A DNA stretch of 64,000 nt from an uncultured Phascolarctobacterium sp. (GCF_934190775.1 NZ_CAKPTG010000010.1:1-64000); one strand, 5' to 3'. Shown: positions 1-8,721, counted from the first letter of the stretch. Program-made: numbers and translations. The notes: generated by a model not told the origin, from the sequence alone.

Positions 1-8
1 GTTTTTAT

Positions 9-58
9 CCCTTCTTCTTATGTCCATTTTTTAGGAACCCTTCTTCTTATTATGTCCA
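9..58. repeat. Two imperfect direct repeats at the window edge
   Basis: An 18-bp pyrimidine-rich word (CCCTTCTTCTTATGTCCA, 9-26) recurs at 38-58 with three extra bases (TTA) inserted. The copies start 29 bp apart. They lie just downstream of the Rpn gene on the minus strand and could be the edge of a mobile element or degraded coding sequence outside the window. No open frame or terminator is evident. Confidence 0.4.
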
Positions 59-74
59 CTTTATGGGGTATATT

Positions 75-185
75 TTAAGCTTCGCCTTCAACAAGGCCTA
101 CGTCTTTGCCTTCAGCGAAGCCGATGTCCTTGCCTTCAGCAATACCCTCACGCCGTTCGTCCAACAAACGAGCTTCCATAAGCAT
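75..185 (-). CDS. Possible internally translated Rpn C-terminal peptide
   Basis: Within the Rpn gene an in-frame ATG at 185 is preceded by GTGAGG nine bases upstream. It would give a 36-residue peptide (MLMEARLLDER...) made of the charged C-terminal repeat. E. coli Rpn proteins are reported to be restrained by small proteins started inside the gene, so this site is noted as a candidate. Support here is weaker than for the second Rpn gene (59061-59351). Confidence 0.25.
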   Translation of the reverse strand: MLMEARLLDERREGIAEGKDIGFAEGKDVGLVEGEA

Positions 186-827
186 ATATTCTCGCCTCAC
201 TTTCGTATCGAGTTTCAAGTAACTGATTTCGTCATCAATCTGTCTGGTGAAATCAGTGGTTACAATGTGATTGTTGACATAATCATAAAAGCTTTTAAGA
301 TCCTTAGAGATGTCGCCATGCGTACCCTTAGTGTTCAAAAGCATCGTGGTTGCTTCGTCGGGAAGCTCCAACTCCAAATTTTCCAGGCAACGCTTTTTAA
401 AGGTATAAACGTAATTGCCTTTTTCAAAGAAATCAAAAATACAGATGAAGATGATGTAGGTCGGCGGCAACAGGTCATAAGGCTGGCCCGCTTGCAGCAA
501 ATCAAAATCAAGCAGCGCCTGATAATAGCGCGAGCGTTTGGGCAGAACGTAAGTATCCGTATCGGAATTTTTAATGTTCTTTACCTGCATCTCCAAATTA
601 TAATGCGTATTTTTGTCGTCTGCTACGATGATATCCAGGCGGATACCGTGGCTTGTGTAGTTAGGATCGATAGTTTTTTCTGCTTCAATGTAGTTGATGT
701 CCGCAATCTCAATCTGCAGTAGCTCTTCCAGCAGATGCTTGCAGATACGCTTGCGCGACATAACCTTCTTGAAGATAAAGTCACTTTGGATTGTCAGGTT
801 TGCAAATTTTGTTGCCAGGTCTTGCAT
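75..827 (-). CDS. Rpn-family PD-(D/E)XK nuclease (putative recombination-promoting nuclease)
   Basis: A 250-residue protein of the Rpn/'transposase_31' type, a DNA endonuclease family linked to recombination and phage defence. The nuclease core is visible at about residues 60-85: an Asp in RLDII, then LEMQV, matching the D...ExQ metal-binding pattern. The N-terminus (SDFIFKKVM) is also typical of the family. The last 25 residues are short glycine/glutamate repeats (AEGKDIGFAEGKDV), common at Rpn C-termini and prone to length change. An AAAGGAGAG ribosome site lies 8 bases before the ATG. A hairpin sits 66 bases upstream. The gene stands alone, and a scrap of a related gene lies upstream at 1087-1200. 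Family assignment is firm; the substrate is unknown. Confidence 0.85.
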   Translation of the reverse strand: MQDLATKFANLTIQSDFIFKKVMSRKRICKHLLEELLQIEIADINYIEAEKTIDPNYTSHGIRLDIIVADDKNTHYNLEMQVKNIKNSDTDTYVLPKRSRYYQALLDFDLLQAGQPYDLLPPTYIIFICIFDFFEKGNYVYTFKKRCLENLELELPDEATTMLLNTKGTHGDISKDLKSFYDYVNNHIVTTDFTRQIDDEISYLKLDTKVRREYMLMEARLLDERREGIAEGKDIGFAEGKDVGLVEGEA

Positions 828-892
828 GGTTTCTCTCCTTTCATTTTAACACAGATGTTATAAAAAATACATAAGCAGCACAAAAACAAAAA

Positions 893-940
893 AAGAGTAG
901 TACCCTGGCGATAAAAAAATCGTCAGTTTGTACTACTCTT
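893..940. other. Long hairpin upstream of the first Rpn gene
   Basis: A ten-base inverted repeat (AAGAGTAGTA / TACTACTCTT) encloses a second stem (CTGGCGAT / ATCGTCAG, one mismatch) with an A-rich loop. It lies on the promoter side of the minus-strand Rpn gene, so it may be a terminator of the neighbouring remnant, a regulatory structure or a mobile-element end. Confidence 0.5.
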
Positions 941-1086
941 AGAATGTACCAGATAATTATAAATGGCCTTGCTTAAGCTTCTGCAGAAAAGTTTAGATCT
1001 GCAGGATATACTGCTTATTTTCTTGTCCGTAGGTAAGGTAGCTGGAAGCGTAATGTTACCTGCAGTTTTGGAAGAACATGCTTTAA

Positions 1087-1200
1087 GTTTACTTGAAGAG
1101 GAGAGAAAAGTCAAGGGAGGAGAGTGGAGATTTCACCGTACGCCACTCCAAACTTACGGAAGCAGAGGTGCGTGAGCTGGCCTCCAAGCTGACAGCGTAA
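1087..1200 (+). pseudogene. C-terminal remnant of an Rpn-family gene
   Basis: After an in-frame stop at 1084-1086 one frame runs 37 codons to a TAA at 1198-1200. Its last 21 residues (TVRHSKLTEAEVRELASKLT + A) match the C-terminus of the Rpn protein at 59061-59981 at almost every position (TVRLSKLSEAEV...). No start codon, ribosome site or nuclease core remains. It is therefore the tail of a lost Rpn gene on the plus strand, next to an intact Rpn gene on the minus strand. Confidence 0.75.
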
Positions 1201-1240
1201 TAACTTCTTCCATAATATTATAAATTTCACCCGTTCTTCA

Positions 1241-1277
1241 CAGCAGCTCGTGCCTTGCACTTCGCTGCTGTTTTTTT
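1241..1277 (+). terminator. Rho-independent terminator after the Rpn remnant
   Basis: CAGCAGC (1241-1247) pairs with GCTGCTG (1264-1270) and is followed directly by seven T. It separates the Rpn debris from the thiamine operon promoter. Confidence 0.65.
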
Positions 1278-1293
1278 ATGCGCCAAAATCTGC

Positions 1294-1360
1294 TATAATA
1301 TATAGTGTATAGTTAGCTTTAGTGCAAGGAGCATTACAGCCTGCGCGGAATAAATTCCGC
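1294..1360 (+). promoter_or_regulatory. Promoter -10 and leader of the thiamine operon
   Basis: TATAAT at 1294-1299 is the likely -10; the -35 is poor. The roughly 100-base leader contains a perfect inverted repeat GCGGAAT-AA-ATTCCGC (1345-1360). I looked for a TPP riboswitch (THI box) because thiD, thiM and thiE follow, and did not find its conserved CTGAGA segment. Confidence 0.5.
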
Positions 1361-1405
1361 CCCGGACTGCAACGCTTATTTGCTAAGCAATAAGGAGTGA
1401 TACAC

Positions 1406-2365
1406 ATGGAGATAAAATCTGTCGCACTTTTGGGAGCAGGAGCCGTTGGCTCTTATATAATCTGGGGACTGAGCAAGCTCCCCGATATCAGATTCGGCAT
1501 TATCGCCGAAGGCAGCCGTGCTGCGCGTTTGCGTGACGAGGGCTGCACCATCAACAACGTTACCTACCATCCGCAGGTATGGAGCCCGCAGGAAGCGAAG
1601 GGCGTAGACCTGTTGATTGTCGCTTTGAAATACGGCGCTCTGCCCGGCGCGTTGGCAAGCATTCGCGAGGCAGTAGGCCCCCATACTACTGTCATGAGCC
1701 TGATGAACGGTGTGGACAGCGAGGAGATTATTGCCGGTGCTATCGACCGCAAGCAGATTCTGCCTGCTCTGATTAAGATTGCGTCGCGTCACGAGGGCAA
1801 CGGCGTGCGCTTCAACCCGGAAAAGACTATCGGTATTGTTTTCGGCGAAGCGCAGGCACCGTTTGAGAGTGAGCGTGTGCTGGCGATTGAAGCACTTATG
1901 CACAGTGCCGATATCCATATCCGTCATACGGATTGCATTAATGAAGAAATCTGGTGCAAGTTCCGCCTGAACGTCTGCAACAATCTGCCGCAGGCTGTGA
2001 TTGGCGCAGGTCTTGGCTGCTACCGGGACAGCGAGCATATGCGTGCGATTAAGGAGGGCCTGCGCCGTGAGCTGGAGGCCATCGCCGCCGCTAAGGGCAT
2101 TGATATGAGCAAATGTCCCGCAAGCTCCGGCCGTGGCAGCGCCGTTCCGCCATCTGTGCGCTATTCTACGCTGCAGGATTTGGACGCAGGCAGACACACT
2201 GAGATTGATATGTTCTCCGGTGCTCTGATGGCGATGGGCAAGGAGCTGGGAATTCCCACGCCCTACAACGAATATACCTATCATATTATCAAAGCGTTAG
2301 AGGAAAAGAACGATGGCCTGTTCGATTACACCGGCCAGAACAAAGAAACTACCTTCTCAAACTAA
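1406..2365 (+). CDS. 2-dehydropantoate 2-reductase family protein (PanE/ApbA type)
   Basis: A 319-residue NAD(P)-dependent oxidoreductase of the ketopantoate reductase family; the classical reaction makes pantoate for coenzyme A. The N-terminal Rossmann motif GAGAVG is at about residues 9-14. A DLLIVALKYG segment carries the lysine expected near the active site. The C-terminal helical half has the family's EIWCKFRLNVCNN segment. The ATG at 1406 is chosen because AAGGAG ends 8 bases before it; an in-frame GTG at 1397 overlaps that site. It heads an operon with thiD, thiM and thiE and is followed by a 26-base gap. PanE (ApbA) has a historical genetic link to thiamine synthesis, which fits. The family has many paralogues, so the exact substrate is inferred. 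Confidence 0.8.
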   Translation: MEIKSVALLGAGAVGSYIIWGLSKLPDIRFGIIAEGSRAARLRDEGCTINNVTYHPQVWSPQEAKGVDLLIVALKYGALPGALASIREAVGPHTTVMSLMNGVDSEEIIAGAIDRKQILPALIKIASRHEGNGVRFNPEKTIGIVFGEAQAPFESERVLAIEALMHSADIHIRHTDCINEEIWCKFRLNVCNNLPQAVIGAGLGCYRDSEHMRAIKEGLRRELEAIAAAKGIDMSKCPASSGRGSAVPPSVRYSTLQDLDAGRHTEIDMFSGALMAMGKELGIPTPYNEYTYHIIKALEEKNDGLFDYTGQNKETTFSN

Positions 2366-2391
2366 GTGCGCATAAAAGGAGGCTTTTGCAG

Positions 2392-3195
2392 ATGAAGAAT
2401 TTGCTGACGATTGCCGGCAGTGATTCCAGCGGCGGCGCAGGAATCCAGGCCGATTTAAAGACCTTTGCCGCTCATGGCACCTTCGGTATGAGCGTCATTA
2501 CCGCCGTTACGGCACAAAACACCTGTGGTGTTACCGCAGTGCAGAATATTGACTGTGATATTGTCGAAGCGCAGATTGCTGCTGTTTTTGATGATATCCG
2601 TGTGGACGCGGTGAAAATAGGTATGGTATCGCAGCCGGAGATTATCCGCACGATTGCCGCCTGCCTGCGCCGTTATCAGCCGCGCATTATCGTGGTGGAT
2701 CCGGTGATGATTTCCAAAAGCGGTTATCCGCTGCTGGCACCGGAGGCCTGCGAAACGCTGATTAAGGAGCTGCTGCCGTTGGCTACGCTGGTTACGCCCA
2801 ACCTGCCGGAAGCAGAGGCGATTACCGGCATGCAGGTTACAGAAAAGGCGCAGATGCGTGCCGTAGCAGAAAAGATTATCTCCCTGGGCGCGAAGGCAGT
2901 GCTGGTAAAAGGCGGTCACCTGAACGATACGGCAGATGACCTGCTCTTTGATGGCAGCATGGAAACATGGTTCCCCGGCAAGCGCATTGCTACGAAGAAT
3001 ACCCACGGCACAGGCTGCACACTGTCGAGCAGTCTGGCGGCAAATCTGGCCAAGGGGCTGGAGCTGACGGAGGCAGTACGCGCCTCCAAGGCCTACGTTA
3101 CCGAAGCCATCGAGCATGGCATCGAACTGGGCAGCGGCTGCGGTCCGACGCATCATTTTGTTGATTTATACAGAAAGGCTGGTATCTTAGACTAA
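2392..3195 (+). CDS. thiD: Hydroxymethylpyrimidine/phosphomethylpyrimidine kinase ThiD
   Basis: This 267-residue ribokinase-fold enzyme phosphorylates the thiamine pyrimidine (HMP) twice to HMP diphosphate. Family signatures are clear: GSDSSGGAGIQADLKTF near the N-terminus, DPVMISKSG in the middle, and NTHGTGCT with the anion-hole/catalytic cysteine motif near residue 205. The ATG at 2392 has GGAGG nine bases upstream; an in-frame TTG at 2386 is too close to that site. Its stop overlaps the thiM start by one base (TAATG), indicating translational coupling. Full length for the family. Confidence 0.96.
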   Translation: MKNLLTIAGSDSSGGAGIQADLKTFAAHGTFGMSVITAVTAQNTCGVTAVQNIDCDIVEAQIAAVFDDIRVDAVKIGMVSQPEIIRTIAACLRRYQPRIIVVDPVMISKSGYPLLAPEACETLIKELLPLATLVTPNLPEAEAITGMQVTEKAQMRAVAEKIISLGAKAVLVKGGHLNDTADDLLFDGSMETWFPGKRIATKNTHGTGCTLSSSLAANLAKGLELTEAVRASKAYVTEAIEHGIELGSGCGPTHHFVDLYRKAGILD

Positions 3196-4022
3196 TGGAT
3201 TTAAAAAATACTTTTGGCGAGCTGGTTGACAAGCTGCGTAAGGCAAGACCTGTCATCCACGAAATTACTAATTATGTTACGGCGGAAAGCTGTGCAGATG
3301 CTGCGCTGGCAGCAGGCGCTTCTCCGGTGATGGCCGATGAGCCGGAGGAGGTTATTGAAATTACCGCCGGTGCCGACGCACTGGTGCTGAATCTTGGTAC
3401 GCTGAGCTTCAATAAGCAGATTGCTATGGAGCGTGCGGCGCAGGCTGCCAAAGCCAAGGGCATCCCCGTAGTGCTGGACCCTGTGGGTGTAATGGCTTCT
3501 ACCGTACGCTTGAACTTCGCGCTGAAGCTGCTGAACGCAGGCTATATTGACATCGTGCGTGGCAACCACAGCGAATGCCAGGCGCTGCTGTTGGGTGCAA
3601 CCGGCGGCCGTGGCGTAGACAACATGGAGCAGGGAACCGAAGAAGGCGAAGCACTGCGCACCGCTAAGGACGCTGCTGCCAAATTCGGCTGCGTATTTGC
3701 TGTCACCGGCCCGATTGACAACATCAGCAACGGCAAGCAGGCTGTTGTGCTGAACAACGGTCACCCGCTGCTGCAGGATATCACCGGCAGCGGCTGCATG
3801 ACTACTACCTTAGTTGCCTGCTGCGCTGCTATCACCAAGGATATGCTTGTTGCGGCAGCACTGGGCGTGGTAATCATGGGCCAGAGCGCCGAGCTGGCAG
3901 CCAACTTTCTCGAGAAGAAGGATGGCCCCGGCATGTTCAAGGTGCGCCTGATTGACGCCATTTATCATGTAACTACGAAGTGGAATCTGGTGAACCTGAA
4001 GCCGGAGGAAAAGGTGTCCTGA
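3195..4022 (+). CDS. thiM: Hydroxyethylthiazole kinase ThiM
   Basis: A 275-residue ribokinase-superfamily enzyme that phosphorylates salvaged hydroxyethylthiazole. Visible motifs are HEITNYVT at the N-terminus, LVLNLGTL, PVVLDPVGVMAS with the substrate-site segment, VRGNHSE, and DITGSGC with the catalytic cysteine near residue 200. The start overlaps the thiD stop and the stop overlaps the thiE start (TGATG), so the three genes form one translationally coupled unit. With ThiD and ThiE it makes a complete salvage route from HMP and thiazole to thiamine phosphate. Confidence 0.96.
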   Translation: MDLKNTFGELVDKLRKARPVIHEITNYVTAESCADAALAAGASPVMADEPEEVIEITAGADALVLNLGTLSFNKQIAMERAAQAAKAKGIPVVLDPVGVMASTVRLNFALKLLNAGYIDIVRGNHSECQALLLGATGGRGVDNMEQGTEEGEALRTAKDAAAKFGCVFAVTGPIDNISNGKQAVVLNNGHPLLQDITGSGCMTTTLVACCAAITKDMLVAAALGVVIMGQSAELAANFLEKKDGPGMFKVRLIDAIYHVTTKWNLVNLKPEEKVS

Positions 4023-4708
4023 TGAAAGCACAGCCTGATTACAGTATTTATCTGGTTACGGATGATGGCTGCCTGCAGGGAAGGGCGCTTATTGACTGCG
4101 TGCGTGAGGCGCTCGAGGGCGGTGTGACACTGGTGCAGTACCGTGCCAAGACAGCATCCAGCGCGGAGATGTATAATGAAGCGCTGCAGCTGAAGGCACT
4201 GTGCGACAGCTTTAACGTGCCGCTGATTATCAACGACCGTCTGGATATCGCCATGGCGGTAGGCGCAGCAGGCGTACACCTAGGGCAGGACGACCTTCCC
4301 TGCGCTGCGGCACGCAGGATTTTAGGCGAGGAATACCTCATCGGCGTTTCTGCGCACAATCCGGCGGAGGCTAGAGCGGCGCTGCAGAGCGGTGCGGATT
4401 ACCTTGGCTGCGGCGCTGTCTTCGGCACTGCTACCAAGGCAGACGTCAAAAAGCTGGGTACGGAAGGCTTAGCGGCTATCTGCAGGGAGAAGGAACGGCC
4501 TTACTCCGGACGGAATCTTCTGGCAGCTATCTGCTGGAAGAAGGGACTGCCTGTTGTCGGCATCGGCGGCGTAACTGCGGACAATTACCGCGAGGTGCGC
4601 GCGGCAGGCGCTGACGGCGCAGCCATAGTCAGCGGCATACTGGCGCAGCCAGATATTCGCACTACGGTAAGAGCGATTGCCAAGGTAAGCGAAGAGTTTG
4701 CCAAATAA
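4022..4708 (+). CDS. thiE: Thiamine-phosphate synthase ThiE with an internal 17-residue duplication
   Basis: This 228-residue TIM-barrel enzyme joins HMP diphosphate and thiazole phosphate. Motifs present are QYRAK (diphosphate site), INDRLDIAMAVGAAGVHLGQ, GVSAHN, GCGAVFGTATK and GIGGVTADNYREV. The ATG at 4022 overlaps the thiM stop and follows GGAGGAAAAGG; a longer frame starting inside thiM has no ribosome site. Around residues 150-183 the segment LAAICREKERPYSGRNL is followed by a near copy LAAICWKKGLP, a 51-base tandem duplication just before the GIGG loop. This makes the protein about 17 residues longer than usual. The frame is intact, so the enzyme may still work. Confidence 0.95.
   Translation: MKAQPDYSIYLVTDDGCLQGRALIDCVREALEGGVTLVQYRAKTASSAEMYNEALQLKALCDSFNVPLIINDRLDIAMAVGAAGVHLGQDDLPCAAARRILGEEYLIGVSAHNPAEARAALQSGADYLGCGAVFGTATKADVKKLGTEGLAAICREKERPYSGRNLLAAICWKKGLPVVGIGGVTADNYREVRAAGADGAAIVSGILAQPDIRTTVRAIAKVSEEFAK
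4469..4570 (+). repeat. 51-bp tandem duplication inside thiE
   Basis: Unit 1 starts at TTA GCG GCT ATC TGC (4469) and unit 2 at CTG GCA GCT ATC TGC (4520), exactly 51 bases apart. The start of the two units is highly similar and the rest has diverged. The reading frame is kept. Confidence 0.75.
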
Positions 4709-4743
4709 TAAACGTTATAATAACGTTCCTTTTCAATAAAATT

Positions 4744-4771
4744 ATGGTCATCTTTTAGGGTGGCCATTTTT
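4744..4771 (+). terminator. Terminator of the thiamine operon
   Basis: ATGGTCATC pairs with GGTGGCCAT (two G-T pairs) around a short loop and ends in five T. A separate perfect palindrome AACGTTA-TAA-TAACGTT lies at 4711-4727, directly after the thiE stop. Confidence 0.65.
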
Positions 4772-4853
4772 GCATTAAAGCTGATTTTCCGAATTATTTT
4801 TAGCTAAAACTGAAAAATGTTCACCAATTTACCTAGATTTATCGCTATCCATA

Positions 4854-4882
4854 TTGGATAAAACGCCGAAGTGTGTTAAAAT
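4854..4882 (+). promoter_or_regulatory. Promoter of purL
   Basis: TTGGAT (4854-4859) and TAAAAT (4877-4882) are separated by 17 bases, about 55 bases before the purL start. Confidence 0.6.
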
Positions 4883-4937
4883 AGATACATAAATAGCAAG
4901 TATTCACCTCGAAAAAATTACATTGGAGGCCGTGTAT

Positions 4938-7900
4938 ATGAGTAACATTAGAAGACTTTTTGTAGAAAAGAAGGATGCCTTTGCTGTCGAAGCACATGGC
5001 TTGCTGGCAGACCTGCGCAACAACCTCGGTATGAGCAATCTTACCGGTATGCGTATCGTTAACCGCTATGACGTGATGGGCCTGAGCGATGAAGAATTCG
5101 CTATGGCTAAACAGCTGGTGCTGTCCGAGCCGCCTGTCGACAATGTCGTAGAAGAAGAGCTGCCGCTGGCTGCAGGCGAGGCTGCCTTTGCCGTAGAGCT
5201 GCTGCCCGGTCAATATGACCAGCGCGAGGATTTTGCCGAACAATGTATCCAGCTGATTACCCAGAAGGAGCGCCCGATGGTTGCTGCCGCTAAGGTATAT
5301 GTGCTGGAAGGCGAGCTGACTGCGGAAGAAGTTGAAAAAATCAAGGCTTACTGCATCAACCCGATTGAAGCGCGTGAGGCTGAGCAGGCTAAGCCTGAAA
5401 CCCTCATCAGCACCTGCGAGGAGCCGGAAAAGGTTAAATCCGTTACTGGTTTCCTGACCATATCCAAGGAAGAAGCGGAAGCACTGCGCCAATCCATGGG
5501 CCTGGCTATGAGCCTGGACGATCTGCTGTGGTGCCAGAAATACTTCAACGAAGAGCACCGCGAGCCGACTATTACCGAAATCCGTGTGCTGGATACCTAC
5601 TGGTCCGACCACTGCCGTCATACCACCTTCATGACGCAGATTGAGGATGTAGATATCGTTCCCGGCACCTTTACCCAGCCTGTTCAAGAGGCTTATGACA
5701 AATACATGGCTGCCCGTGACGAGGTTTACGGTGAAGACACCGAGCGTCCGGTAACATTGATGGACATTGCCGTAATCGGCATGAAGAAGCTGCGCAAGGA
5801 AGGCAAGCTGGCTGACCTTGACCAGTCCGAAGAAATCAACGCCTGCTCTATCGTTGTGCCTATCGAAATCGACGGCAAAACCGAAGAGTGGCTGGTAATG
5901 TTCAAAAACGAAACCCATAACCATCCGACCGAAATCGAACCGTTCGGCGGCGCTGCAACCTGCCTCGGCGGTGCAATCCGCGATCCGCTGTCCGGCCGTT
6001 CCTATGTATATCAGGCTATGCGTGTAACCGGCAGTGCCGACCCGCGCACCCCAATCAGCGAAACCCTGCCCGGCAAGCTGCCTCAGCGCAAGATTACCAT
6101 TGGTGCAGCTGCAGGCTATAGCTCCTACGGCAACCAGATTGGTCTGGCAACCGGCCATGTACAGGAATACTACCATGATAAATTTGTTGCGAAGCGTATG
6201 GAAATTGGCGGCGTAATCGGCGCTGCTCCCCGTAGCGCAGTTCGCCGTGAGCGTCCCGCTGCCGGCGATATCGTAGTGCTGCTGGGCGGCAAAACCGGTC
6301 GTGACGGCTGCGGCGGTGCAACCGGTTCCTCCAAGGAGCACACCGTTGACTCCCTCATGAGCTGTGGCGCAGAGGTACAGAAGGGCAATCCTCCGACCGA
6401 ACGCAAAATCCAACGTCTGTTCCGCAACCCTGCCGTAACCGCAATGATCAAACGCTGCAACGACTTCGGTGCAGGCGGTGTATCCGTTGCTATCGGCGAG
6501 CTGACCGACGGTCTTGTTATTGACCTCGACAAGGTTCCCAAGAAATACGAAGGCCTAGACGGCACCGAGCTGGCTATCTCCGAATCTCAGGAGCGTATGG
6601 CTGTTGTTATCGCTGCCGCTGACCGCGATGCCTTCATCAAATATGCTGACGAAGAAAACCTGGAAGCAACTGTTGTTGCTGACGTTACCGAAGAACCGCG
6701 CCTGGTTATGTTCTGGCGTGGCGATAAAATTGTTGACCTGTCCCGCGCTTTCCTCGATACCAACGGCGTTGCACAGCACACCAATATCGTAGTAAGCGAA
6801 GAAGAAGAGGAGAATGTATTCGAGCAGGTTCCTGCCGAAGTAACCTCCGCTGTTGACCTGGAGGCTGCATGGCTGGCTAACCTCGGCCGTCTGAATGTCT
6901 GCAGCGAAAAGGGCCTGTCCGAGCGCTTTGACAGCACCATCGGCCGTGGCACCGTAATGATGCCGTTCGGCGGCAAAACCCAGCTCACTCCGAGCGAGGG
7001 CATGGTAGGCCGCATCCCCGTGCTGCACGGCAACACCACCGCAGCCAGCGTAATGGCCTGCGGCTACAACCCGAACGTTGCCTGCTGGAGCCCGTTCCAC
7101 GGCGCTATGTACGCTGTAACCGAATCCGTAGTTCGCGCCGTAGCATTGGGTGCTGATCCCGCTAAGCTGCGCCTGACTCTGCAGGAGTACTTTCCGAAGC
7201 TGCATGATGCCAACAGCTGGGGCCAGCCGTTCAGCGCACTGCTGGGTGCCTTCACCGCACTTGATGCTCTGGACCTGCCGGCAATCGGCGGCAAGGACAG
7301 CATGAGCGGTACCTTCATGGACAAAACCGTTCCGCCGACACTCGTTTCCTTCGCTGTAGGCGTAATCGACGGCAATAAGGCTGTATCTGCCGACTTCAAG
7401 GCAGCAGGCGACAAGGTAATCTTCCTGTCCTGCCCGCGCAATAGTGCCGAAGTACTGGACTTTGCAGCCCTGAAGGAAAACCTGACCGCTGTACACAAGG
7501 CTATGGAAGCAGGCAAAATCGCTGCTGCTGCCGCTGTTAAAGAGGGTGGCGTAGCTGCACTGGTAACCACCATGAGCCTGGGCAACGAGCTTGGCTTTGA
7601 ATTCATCAAACCGTTCCACGATACCGACAGCCTCTTCACTCTGCAGCCCGGTGGCATGGTTCTCGAGCTAGCAGCCGGCGTAGAACCGGAAGAGCTGTTC
7701 GAAGGTCTGGATTACATGCTGCTCGGCCACACCACTGCCGAAGCAGGCATCACCATCAACGACACCAAGATTGACGCTGCGAAAGCCTTTGCCGCATACC
7801 GCGAGCCGCTGCTGGGCATCTTCCCGGACGGCACTCCGAAGGCAGAAGAGCCTGCTGACATCGCAATGCCGCTGTACAAGAGCGAGCTGACTCTCACCGC

Positions 7901-8714
7901 TCCGGTGAATATCGCTAAACCGCGCGTATTCATCCCCGTATTCCCCGGCAACAACTGCGAATACGACAGCGCCCGTGCTTTTGAAGCTGCAGGTGCCGAA
8001 GCTAACACCTTCATCGTGCGCAACCTTACCGCTGCTGCTATCGAAGAATCCGTAGAAGCAATGGTTAAATATATCAACAACTCCCAGATCGTTATGATCC
8101 CCGGTGGCTTCAGCGCCGGTGACGAGCCTGACGGCAGCGGCAAATTCATCGCTACCATGTTCCGCAACCCGCGCATCAAGGAAGCAATCAGCGACCTGCT
8201 CGAAAACCGCGATGGCCTGATGCTGGGTATCTGCAACGGCTTCCAGGCATTGATTAAGCTCGGCCTCGTTCCGTACGGCGATATCCGCGACATGACCAGC
8301 GATGCACCGACACTGACCTTCAACAACATCGGCCGCCATATTTCCCAGATTGTTACCACCAGAGTTGTTTCCAACAAATCTCCGTGGTTCAGCCTGTGCG
8401 AGCCCGGCGAAGAGCATGCAGTTGCCGTATCTCACGGCGAAGGCCGCTTCTACGCTCCGGAAAGCACCATCAAAGAGCTGTTCGCTAACGGCCAGGTTGC
8501 TACCCAGTATGTAAACGCTCAGGGCGTACCGACCATGAACACTCCGTTCAACCCGAACGGCAGCCTGTATGCTATCGAAGGCATCACCAGCCCCGACGGA
8601 CGTATCCTCGGCAAGATGGGCCACAGCGAGCGCTTTGCTCCGGGCCTGTTCCGCAACATTGCGGGCGACAAGGATCAGAAGATTTTCCTGTCCGGCGTAA
8701 GCTACTTCAAATAA
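4938..8714 (+). CDS. purL: Phosphoribosylformylglycinamidine synthase, single-chain PurL
   Basis: A 1258-residue enzyme converting FGAR to FGAM in purine synthesis. This is the long one-piece form carrying both the synthase and the glutaminase half that are separate PurL and PurQ proteins in many Firmicutes. The synthase part has HNHPTEIEPFGGAATCLGG, and repeated AIRS-like domains fill the middle. The C-terminal class I glutaminase has the nucleophile in GICNGFQ (Cys near residue 1099), GGFSAGDEPDGSGKF and SHGEGRF. The ATG at 4938 follows GGAGG by 8 bases; an upstream in-frame TTG at 4923 lies before that site and is rejected. It stands alone between its own promoter and a strong terminator. 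Confidence 0.97.
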   Translation: MSNIRRLFVEKKDAFAVEAHGLLADLRNNLGMSNLTGMRIVNRYDVMGLSDEEFAMAKQLVLSEPPVDNVVEEELPLAAGEAAFAVELLPGQYDQREDFAEQCIQLITQKERPMVAAAKVYVLEGELTAEEVEKIKAYCINPIEAREAEQAKPETLISTCEEPEKVKSVTGFLTISKEEAEALRQSMGLAMSLDDLLWCQKYFNEEHREPTITEIRVLDTYWSDHCRHTTFMTQIEDVDIVPGTFTQPVQEAYDKYMAARDEVYGEDTERPVTLMDIAVIGMKKLRKEGKLADLDQSEEINACSIVVPIEIDGKTEEWLVMFKNETHNHPTEIEPFGGAATCLGGAIRDPLSGRSYVYQAMRVTGSADPRTPISETLPGKLPQRKITIGAAAGYSSYGNQIGLATGHVQEYYHDKFVAKRMEIGGVIGAAPRSAVRRERPAAGDIVVLLGGKTGRDGCGGATGSSKEHTVDSLMSCGAEVQKGNPPTERKIQRLFRNPAVTAMIKRCNDFGAGGVSVAIGELTDGLVIDLDKVPKKYEGLDGTELAISESQERMAVVIAAADRDAFIKYADEENLEATVVADVTEEPRLVMFWRGDKIVDLSRAFLDTNGVAQHTNIVVSEEEEENVFEQVPAEVTSAVDLEAAWLANLGRLNVCSEKGLSERFDSTIGRGTVMMPFGGKTQLTPSEGMVGRIPVLHGNTTAASVMACGYNPNVACWSPFHGAMYAVTESVVRAVALGADPAKLRLTLQEYFPKLHDANSWGQPFSALLGAFTALDALDLPAIGGKDSMSGTFMDKTVPPTLVSFAVGVIDGNKAVSADFKAAGDKVIFLSCPRNSAEVLDFAALKENLTAVHKAMEAGKIAAAAAVKEGGVAALVTTMSLGNELGFEFIKPFHDTDSLFTLQPGGMVLELAAGVEPEELFEGLDYMLLGHTTAEAGITINDTKIDAAKAFAAYREPLLGIFPDGTPKAEEPADIAMPLYKSELTLTAPVNIAKPRVFIPVFPGNNCEYDSARAFEAAGAEANTFIVRNLTAAAIEESVEAMVKYINNSQIVMIPGGFSAGDEPDGSGKFIATMFRNPRIKEAISDLLENRDGLMLGICNGFQALIKLGLVPYGDIRDMTSDAPTLTFNNIGRHISQIVTTRVVSNKSPWFSLCEPGEEHAVAVSHGEGRFYAPESTIKELFANGQVATQYVNAQGVPTMNTPFNPNGSLYAIEGITSPDGRILGKMGHSERFAPGLFRNIAGDKDQKIFLSGVSYFK

Positions 8715-8721
8715 GCTGAGG

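Noticed and set aside
1300..1400. TPP riboswitch before the thiamine operon
   Set aside because: Expected from the gene content, but the conserved THI-box segments are not present in the leader.
4845..6413. 522-codon minus-strand frame opposite purL
   Set aside because: Shadow of the purL coding sequence with no ribosome site or domain.
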